From positions 1 to 7,543 of the forward strand of contig JAOUNV010000073.1 of assembly GCA_029880775.1 (NCBI GenBank): a stretch of DNA of 7,543 bases, written 5' to 3'. This document shows, one piece after another, positions 1-4,460 of the stretch. Positions within the stretch are counted from its first letter, which is position 1; each line of letters starts with the position of its first letter. The translations under genes were made by a program, and so were the position numbers. A model generated the notes under the pieces. The model searched no databases. It had not been told where the DNA came from and saw only the letters and a program-made list of their open reading frames with translations. This DNA is from Nitrospinota bacterium (GTDB lineage: Bacteria; Nitrospinota_A; UBA7883).

Positions 1-369
1 CTCTTCGATCATAGAGAGGATGTCAATGGCCTGTTTGGCCTGGCTCAGGTTCACAGAAGTCTTGCCGCTGACCGGATCCTGGAACCCGCCCAGGCTGTAC
101 ACAGCGTTGGACGCCAGCGACAGAACAAAAGTGGAAAAATCGATGGGGGGCGCCTTTAGCTCCTCCTCCTCGTTTGTTGAAGACGGGCTTTCAGTGGCTG
201 ATTGGGCTTCTGAAGCCGGCTGGTCTTTGGTGGCCGACAGGTCCTCATCAGCCGGTTTATTTTCTGTCGCAGGCTTGCTCTCCGGGGCATCCTCCCGCTC
301 TTCGTCGCGGTGGCGCTTGTCTACAAAAGAGAAGGTTCCATCCTCATCTTCATTGCTGGCGGAGGGCAT
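1..369 (-). CDS. DUF1844 domain protein (partial, 3' end off the left edge)
   Basis: Function is not known. The 123 visible residues begin MPSASNEDEDG. A hydrophilic, low-complexity stretch rich in Glu, Ala, Ser, Pro and Thr follows to about residue 75, and looks disordered. From about residue 76 comes the DUF1844 signature: IDFSTFVLSLASNAVYSLG, then a Gly/Pro turn, then NLSQAKQAIDILSMIEE. Family members are short and usually end with a few dozen more residues, which here lie beyond the window. The ATG at 369-367 overlaps the rpoZ stop by one base (TAATG), with a purine-rich AAGAAGAG just upstream inside rpoZ, so translational coupling is likely. There is no signal peptide or membrane segment, so it is probably cytosolic. 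A transcription-related role is only inferred from its place behind dksA and rpoZ. Confidence 0.85.
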   Translation of the reverse strand, partial: MPSASNEDEDGTFSFVDKRHRDEEREDAPESKPATENKPADEDLSATKDQPASEAQSATESPSSTNEEEELKAPPIDFSTFVLSLASNAVYSLGGFQDPVSGKTSVNLSQAKQAIDILSMIEE

Positions 370-623
370 TACTCTTCTTCCGTTTCCACAGTTTCCATAG
401 AGGCGAAAAGATCGTCGCTGGTGGTAATCTCTTCCTCGCGGGTCTCGATCTTTCCCTCGGCGATCTCTTTTAGAGCAATATCAATCGCGGAAAGGTCTTC
501 ATACTCCACCAGAGGGTCCGCCCCTTCCTGGAGCTGCCGCACCCTTTGGGTGACGGTATTGGTGAGTAAGAATGACTCTCTAATCTTCTTGTTAGCTTCG
601 GAATAAAGCTGCATATCGAACAT
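369..623 (-). CDS. rpoZ: DNA-directed RNA polymerase omega subunit
   Basis: Omega is the small RNA polymerase subunit that clamps the beta-prime C-terminus and helps assembly; in E. coli it also helps form ppGpp site 1. The 84-residue product has the family core: FLLTNTVTQRVRQLQ matches the usual RF-LV--A-RARQL helix. It is followed by DPLVEYEDLSAIDIALKEIAEGKI and an acidic tail ending in TEEE. I start at ATG 623, because AGGAG at 637-633 lies 9 bases upstream. A TTG at 632 would extend the frame by three codons but would abut that ribosome site. The N-terminus, MFDMQLYSEANKK, lacks the MAR motif (Met-Ala-Arg) seen in E. coli omega. The gene lies 18 bp after dksA and overlaps the DUF1844 start by one base, so all three are probably one transcript. 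Confidence 0.9.
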   Translation of the reverse strand: MFDMQLYSEANKKIRESFLLTNTVTQRVRQLQEGADPLVEYEDLSAIDIALKEIAEGKIETREEEITTSDDLFASMETVETEEE

Positions 624-641
624 CTGTTTCAACTCCTGATT

Positions 642-1019
642 TTAACTTTTAAACGCGGGGTTTTCCCCTGCCTGGGTTTTTTCGCTCTCTTCCTGGCAAT
701 GCACGCACAGGATGGAATAAGGCTGAGCGGACAATCTCTTTTTAGCTATTTTCCCTTCACACTCGGCGCAAGTGCCGTACTCGCCATGGTCAATTCTCTT
801 GATCGCCTCTTCGATAAGCCTCAGCTCGTCCTTGCCCCGGCTTTTGAAAAGATAAGCCATCTCCTGCTCGTAAGCCGATTCAGCTATGTCAACCTCGTCT
901 CCATGGCGGCCTTCCAGGTCTCTTTTAATTTCTCGATCAATATTCTCATCAGTCTTGAGCAACAAAGCCCGTTTTTTTAGCAAGAGTTTCCTAAAGTCCT
1001 CAAATTCTTGGGATTTCAT
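642..1019 (-). CDS. dksA: DksA/TraR-family zinc-finger transcription regulator
   Basis: DksA-type proteins enter the RNA polymerase secondary channel and, with ppGpp, alter initiation at rRNA and amino-acid promoters. The 125-residue product has Lys/Arg/Glu-rich helices at about residues 5-35 and 47-78, forming the coiled-coil arms. The tip carries DEVDIA (Asp41, Asp44, Ala46), matching the DxxDxA tip of E. coli DksA. The C4 zinc finger is Cys84-x2-Cys87 and Cys105-x2-Cys108. It is shorter than E. coli DksA (151 residues), mostly at the N-terminus, so it could be a DksA2- or TraR-like paralogue; the tip aspartates favour real DksA activity. The ATG is preceded by AAGGAG at 1032-1027 with a 7-base spacer. 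It is first in a likely operon with rpoZ and DUF1844. Confidence 0.88.
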   Translation of the reverse strand: MKSQEFEDFRKLLLKKRALLLKTDENIDREIKRDLEGRHGDEVDIAESAYEQEMAYLFKSRGKDELRLIEEAIKRIDHGEYGTCAECEGKIAKKRLSAQPYSILCVHCQEESEKTQAGENPAFKS

Positions 1020-1133
1020 AATCTCACTCCTTCCTTAGTCTGCATCCGCGCAGCTTCGCTTAACGCCGGTAAGCCATCTAGAGTTACAGGCCTATACAAG
1101 TTTTGTTGTCCCGACGGTCTTTAAAGTCTTGAT

Positions 1134-1162
1134 ATCATAGTTAAATATAGACCTTTGGGCAA
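1134..1162 (-). promoter_or_regulatory. Candidate sigma70 promoter of dksA-rpoZ-DUF1844
   Basis: On the minus strand, TTGCCC at 1162-1157 (4/6 to the -35 consensus) and TATGAT at 1139-1134 (5/6 to the -10) are separated by exactly 17 bases. The predicted start near 1127 gives a leader of about 108 nt before the dksA ATG. In that leader, GCTTA/TAAGC (1058-1062 with 1070-1074) can form a small hairpin. The rest of the 251-bp gap shows no gene and no convincing terminator for panB, so read-through from panB is possible. Confidence 0.6.
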
Positions 1163-1169
1163 GAAAATA

Positions 1170-1269
1170 ACATAAGACACTCGCAGATTCGGAAAAATAC
1201 TGTACCCGCGCTTATGTGGCACAGCCCTGGGAATGAACGAAAAGACCATTATATTTCAGGATCTTATGT
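1170..1269. repeat. Heptamer ACATAAG/CTTATGT repeated three times upstream of the dksA promoter
   Basis: ACATAAG lies at 1170-1176, and its reverse complement CTTATGT at 1211-1217 and 1263-1269. The first and third copies extend to a 9-bp inverted pair (AACATAAGA at 1169-1177, TCTTATGTT at 1262-1270). The centres are 41 and 52 bp apart, about four and five helical turns. All three sit between the panB stop and the candidate dksA -35 box. They could be regulator binding sites; chance in AT-rich spacer DNA is the alternative. Confidence 0.3.
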
Positions 1270-1270
1270 T

Positions 1271-2098
1271 CTATAAAGCCTTCAGTCTCCTGGGTGGAGA
1301 AGCGTACGAGTGCTTCTCCGCAGGGTACTCTCCACCGCGCACTTCTTTGGTGTACTCGCGGAACGCATCGTGGGCCACTTTGGCTATATCGGCATATTCC
1401 TTTACAAATTTTGGCGTATGCCCCTCCGAAAGGCCCAGCATGTCGTTGGCCACCAGCACCTGCCCATCGCAATAAGGCCCCGCGCCGATTCCAATGACCG
1501 GAATCTGGACCTTGGAGGCTATTTCCGCCCCCAGATTCATGGGGACACATTCTAACACCATTGAAAAAGCGCCGGTGTCCTCCAGCCTGCGGGCGTCATC
1601 GATCAGCTTCCGTTCCGCCTCCACCCCCTGCCCCTGCACCTTGAAACCGCCCAGCGTATTCACCGACTGCGGGGTGAGCCCAAGATGCCCCATGACTGGA
1701 ATACCGGCCGCGATGAGCTCTCGAATGGAATCGCTGAGCGACTCTACTCCCTCGAGCTTCACAGCCTCCGCTCCCTCGGCCACCAGCCTGCCGGCGTTTT
1801 CCAGTGTCTGGCGCGCTCCCAGCCTAAACGACATAAAAGGCATGTCCGCCACAACCAACGCTCGCGCTGTTCCCTTTCGCACGGCCCTGGTATGGTAGGC
1901 CATATGGTCCATTGTCACTTTCAGGGTGTTCTCTTCACCCTGGAACGTCATTCCCAGAGAGTCGCCCACCAGCACGATATCTACCCCCGCCCGGTCCGCC
2001 AGCGAGGCCATGGCGAAGTCATATAAAGCAAGCGCGGCGATTTTCTTCCCCTCGGCTTTCATCTGTTTGATCGTTATGACTGTAGTCTTGTCTTTCAT
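1271..2098 (-). CDS. panB: 3-methyl-2-oxobutanoate hydroxymethyltransferase (ketopantoate hydroxymethyltransferase)
   Basis: PanB transfers a hydroxymethyl group from 5,10-methylene-tetrahydrofolate to 2-oxoisovalerate, giving ketopantoate, the first committed step of pantothenate and CoA synthesis. It is a cytosolic Mg-dependent (beta/alpha)8 barrel enzyme. The 275-residue length is near the family norm. Clear family motifs are VGDSLGM (Asp46, metal ligand), VVADMPF (Asp85, metal ligand), AVKLEG (Lys114), GHLGLTPQS (138-145), VLECVP (Glu183, the expected catalytic base), IGIGAGPYCDGQVLV (202-216) and DMLGL. The usual LTAYD near the N-terminus reads LALYD here. The ATG at 2098 has only a weak GGAAAAG ahead of it. 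It stands alone: panC and panD are not in the window. The short C-terminal tail after KHSYASPP is basic and unremarkable. Confidence 0.97.
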   Translation of the reverse strand: MKDKTTVITIKQMKAEGKKIAALALYDFAMASLADRAGVDIVLVGDSLGMTFQGEENTLKVTMDHMAYHTRAVRKGTARALVVADMPFMSFRLGARQTLENAGRLVAEGAEAVKLEGVESLSDSIRELIAAGIPVMGHLGLTPQSVNTLGGFKVQGQGVEAERKLIDDARRLEDTGAFSMVLECVPMNLGAEIASKVQIPVIGIGAGPYCDGQVLVANDMLGLSEGHTPKFVKEYADIAKVAHDAFREYTKEVRGGEYPAEKHSYASPPRRLKAL

Positions 2099-2239
2099 TG
2101 TCTTTTCCGGATAAGAATTTTAATGCGGATGCCGGGCAAGTGGGGGGGGAGGGCAAGGCGCGCAACCCGAGCCGAATATGGCTTTCTCTCCACCCGTCCC
2201 GGTCCGCGCTAATAAACGGATCCAAGCGGATACGGGGAA

Positions 2240-2268
2240 ATTATATCTGATTCTTAAAGGATTTTAAA
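2240..2268 (-). promoter_or_regulatory. Candidate sigma70 promoter of panB
   Basis: On the minus strand, TTTAAA at 2268-2263 (4/6 to the -35 consensus) is followed after 17 bases by a perfect TATAAT at 2245-2240. The predicted start near 2233 gives a leader of about 135 nt. That leader is C-rich and contains a run of eight C at 2149-2142 (G on the plus strand). I see no recognisable riboswitch in it. Confidence 0.6.
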
Positions 2269-2323
2269 GAGGTTCGCCCACACTTTGTCCATATGAGACT
2301 TTATGCCGCAAATAACCATCTCC

Positions 2324-2352
2324 TTGCTTTTCATCGCAGGGCGCCTTAGAAT
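2324..2352 (+). promoter_or_regulatory. Candidate promoter of the SurA/PpiC-like isomerase gene
   Basis: TTGCTT at 2324-2329 (3/6 to the -35 consensus) and TAGAAT at 2347-2352 (5/6 to the -10) are 17 bases apart. The -10 ends 35 bases before the ATG at 2388. A strong ribosome site, GGAGG at 2374-2378, follows with a 9-base spacer. The weak -35 keeps confidence modest. Together with the panB promoter this makes 2099-2387 a divergent regulatory region with no gene in it. Confidence 0.4.
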
Positions 2353-2387
2353 ACTCTTCTTTTTCTACTTTTTGGAGGTCGCAATAC

Positions 2388-3527
2388 ATGGCTGTGCGTA
2401 TAGCCGCTGGTATCACCGTTCTCGCCCTGATAGGCGGTTCGATATTTTTCATCAAGATGTCCCAGTCCTCTGGGCCAGAGAAAACAGCCACTCATCAGCA
2501 GCAACCGGGGGACACCGGCTCCAAGCTGAGCTTTGACCTGGAAGACACCGTTCCTAAAATAGATTTTGATTCCATTCCAGATGTCATCGCCGAAATTGAC
2601 GGCAAGCCACTCCCGAAGGACGAATATGTCAAAGAGCTAAAGTTTTTCCAGGAGATGGTGAAGAAAAGCAACCAACCCATCGGCCAGGATTACACTGACC
2701 AGATCAAGAGCCAGATATTGACCAAGCTCGTGGATGGGCGCATGTTCCTCGCCCAGGCGGACAAGGTCGGGATCAAGGTGGATCCCGCCGATGTGAAAAG
2801 CAGCCTGGAAAAGATGAAAACCGGATTCGGCGACGAAGCCAAGTTCAAGGATTTCATGGACTCCAGAGGTTTCACCGATGAGTCGTTATTCCAGGAGATG
2901 GAAAAGGGAATGCGCATCAGAGCCCTTCTGGACCAGGAAGTCGCCAAAAAAATCGAGATCGCCGAGGCCGACGCCAGGCAGTTTTACGACAGCAACTCGG
3001 AAAAATTCGAGGCTAAGGAAAGGGTTCACGCCGCCCACATACTGGTCATGTCCAACGATTCAACCGACAATGAAGAGGATAAAAAGGCCAAGGCTGAAGG
3101 GATCCTGGCCAAGCTGAAGGCGGGCGCGGATTTCGCTGAAACGGCCAAGAACGAAAGCGACGACAAGGGCTCCGGCGCCAATGGTGGCGACCTGGGATTC
3201 TTCGCCCAGAAAGACATGGTCCCCGAATTCGGAGAAAAGGCCTTTTCTATGAAACCAGGAGAGCTGTCCGGCCTGGTGAAAACCCAGTTCGGATATCACA
3301 TCATTAAGGTTTTCGGCAAGAAGCCGGCCGGCAAGATCCCCTTTGCGGAAGTCCGGGACAATATCATGCAAAGGCTGAAAATGACCAAATCCAACACTGC
3401 GGTGATGGACTACATCGACAAGCTATACATAGACATGTCTGTCAAAGTTATCGACAAGGATAACAAGATGGGCCCCATCACCTTGAAGAAGAACGCCTCA
3501 GCCGGAGCCGGACACCCACCCATGTAA
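2388..3527 (+). CDS. SurA/PpiC-like peptidyl-prolyl cis-trans isomerase, membrane-anchored
   Basis: A parvulin-type foldase or chaperone, expected to face the periplasm and help exported proteins fold. Residues 5-23 are one hydrophobic segment after MAVR, with no clear cleavage site and no lipobox, so a signal anchor is likely. A polar linker (about 24-60) leads to a helical SurA-N-like chaperone region (about 65-205). One parvulin domain follows (about 211-309). It begins VHAAHILV with His217, and contains GANGGDLGFF, MVPEFGEKAFSM, LVKTQFGYHIIKV and His304. A charged C-terminal helix and an Ala/Gly/Pro tail end the 379-residue protein. SurA of E. coli has two parvulin domains and a cleaved signal, so this is closer to single-domain PpiC/PrsA-type enzymes. 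The start is fixed by GGAGG 9 bases upstream. It transcribes towards the DUF1848 gene. Confidence 0.92.
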   Translation: MAVRIAAGITVLALIGGSIFFIKMSQSSGPEKTATHQQQPGDTGSKLSFDLEDTVPKIDFDSIPDVIAEIDGKPLPKDEYVKELKFFQEMVKKSNQPIGQDYTDQIKSQILTKLVDGRMFLAQADKVGIKVDPADVKSSLEKMKTGFGDEAKFKDFMDSRGFTDESLFQEMEKGMRIRALLDQEVAKKIEIAEADARQFYDSNSEKFEAKERVHAAHILVMSNDSTDNEEDKKAKAEGILAKLKAGADFAETAKNESDDKGSGANGGDLGFFAQKDMVPEFGEKAFSMKPGELSGLVKTQFGYHIIKVFGKKPAGKIPFAEVRDNIMQRLKMTKSNTAVMDYIDKLYIDMSVKVIDKDNKMGPITLKKNASAGAGHPPM

Positions 3528-3575
3528 GGGCCACGGCCCTAAGCCCCACGGCCCTGGGGCCACAGCCCACGATTT
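3527..3575. repeat. GC-rich hairpins and 15-bp imperfect tandem repeat at the convergent junction
   Basis: AGGGCC-AC-GGCCCT (3527-3540) is a perfect inverted repeat spanning the 11-bp gap between the two converging stop codons. Three units with a 15-bp period follow: CCACGGCCCT at 3531 and again at 3546, then CCACAGCCCA at 3561. The second unit continues into GGCCCTGGGGCC (3551-3562), itself an inverted repeat. No T-run follows on either strand, so this is not a classic intrinsic terminator, though the hairpins may still protect or pause the two converging transcripts. Confidence 0.55.
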
Positions 3576-4435
3576 TCAGGCGTAATTCCGCCCGAGTTTT
3601 TGACGGCCAGCTTTTGTCCGCGGTTGGCATAGCAATAGGCGCATCCTGCGGGGCAGGTGTCATAGGCGCCTATGTCCACGCTGGCATGGCACCCGCACAG
3701 CCGCCGGGTGGGCCTCTTTGGAATTTCCAACAGGTCCACCCCAGCTACGGCGGCCATTCTTTCCCGGTCCACGCAGCAAGACGCGGGAATGTCGCCGCGA
3801 ATATTCTCCGTCTCGCAGCAAGCCGAAAGCCTTATCCCCCTCCGGGCGGCGATGGCCCCCATGGATGAAATCAGGGTTGGCAGCTCTCCCGGCTCCGGCG
3901 ATATAATCGGCGAACAGTTCTCCTCCATCAGCCGCGGCAACCGCTTGGAGAACTTGGCGTAGAAATCAATAAACGAGGTGACGCATTCGTCGGTGGCGCC
4001 CTCCATCATGTCTGCCAACCTGGTAAAATTTTTCAGATGCCATTCGGCGTCCATCCCCTGGGCCAACATGACAGGATCATAGCGCCACACCACGGCCCTG
4101 GGGCCATGCCGCAGAGCCAGGGCGTGGGCCGTTCGCGCCGATATCTCAATCGGCGGGGAGCCGGGATCCACCCACCTGGGATACCCTATGATGGTGAGCT
4201 GGAAATAAAAGCGGTACCCCATATCCGATAGTCTGGCGCAGTCATCGAGCATGGGGCGGTAATCGCGGGACCAGAAGACGATTCCATCCACATCCTCCAG
4301 CCGAAGAGAGACTTCCCGTGTTTGCCCATTGAATGGATTTTTCACCATGGCTTGGCCCCGGGCTATCTTGTCCATGAACCATTGGGAATGGAAGGCGGGG
4401 ATATCTGTCCTGCGGGAAGCGGAAATTATGGCCAT
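3539..4435 (-). CDS. DUF1848 family protein with C-terminal CxxxCxxC cysteine cluster
   Basis: Function is unknown. The family hallmark opens the protein: IISASRRTDIPAF (3-15). It continues with WFMDKI, VKNPFNGQ, DVDGIVFWSRD (48-58), YFQLTIIGYP, VVWRYDPVML (115-124) and CVTSFIDFY. The C-terminus holds CGC (247, 249), DIGAYDTCPAGCAYCYANR and so Cys261-x3-Cys265-x2-Cys268. Such a cluster resembles the 4Fe-4S ligands at the N-terminus of radical SAM enzymes, but sits at the other end. Extra Cys pairs are at 206-207 and 220-221. The 298-residue length fits the family. ATG 4435 is 25 bases after the recN stop; the nearest GGAG (4459-4456) is too far for a good ribosome site, so recN coupling is plausible. 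The last residues (GLWPQGRGA) are encoded by the junction repeat and may be recent. Confidence 0.88.
   Translation of the reverse strand: MAIISASRRTDIPAFHSQWFMDKIARGQAMVKNPFNGQTREVSLRLEDVDGIVFWSRDYRPMLDDCARLSDMGYRFYFQLTIIGYPRWVDPGSPPIEISARTAHALALRHGPRAVVWRYDPVMLAQGMDAEWHLKNFTRLADMMEGATDECVTSFIDFYAKFSKRLPRLMEENCSPIISPEPGELPTLISSMGAIAARRGIRLSACCETENIRGDIPASCCVDRERMAAVAGVDLLEIPKRPTRRLCGCHASVDIGAYDTCPAGCAYCYANRGQKLAVKNSGGITPENRGLWPQGRGA
4090..4106. repeat. Second copy of a 17-bp repeat (other copy 3546-3562)
   Basis: CCACGGCCCTGGGGCCA occurs exactly at 3546-3562 and at 4090-4106, both inside the DUF1848 gene but in different reading frames. At 4090-4106 it encodes part of the conserved HGPRAVVW segment, so this copy is likely the original. 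The copy near the stop codon sits in the 15-bp tandem array. Each contains GGCCC-TG-GGGCC, a small inverted repeat. Confidence 0.6.
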
Positions 4436-4444
4436 GGCGCAATG

Positions 4445-4459
4445 GGAGCCATTGGCTCC
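4445..4459. repeat. 15-bp palindrome between recN and the DUF1848 gene
   Basis: GGAGCCA-T-TGGCTCC is a perfect inverted repeat filling most of the 25-bp gap between the recN stop (4461) and the DUF1848 start (4435). In the mRNA it would fold as a GGAGC/GCTCC stem with a five-base loop, placing the only GGAG-type ribosome sequence in the stem. No T-run follows, so it is not a terminator. It may modulate translation or be a protein site. Confidence 0.45.
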
Positions 4460-4460
4460 A

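Noticed and set aside
624..632. TTG start for rpoZ, three codons upstream
   Set aside because: It would directly abut the AGGAG ribosome site, while ATG 623 has a proper 9-base spacing.
2019..2225. Minus-strand open frame across the panB start and its leader
   Set aside because: It overlaps panB in another frame, covers the panB leader, and its translation shows no recognisable features.
3527..3562. Intrinsic terminator between the convergent genes
   Set aside because: The stems are GC-rich but short-looped and no T-run follows on either strand, so I list it as a repeat with possible hairpins only.
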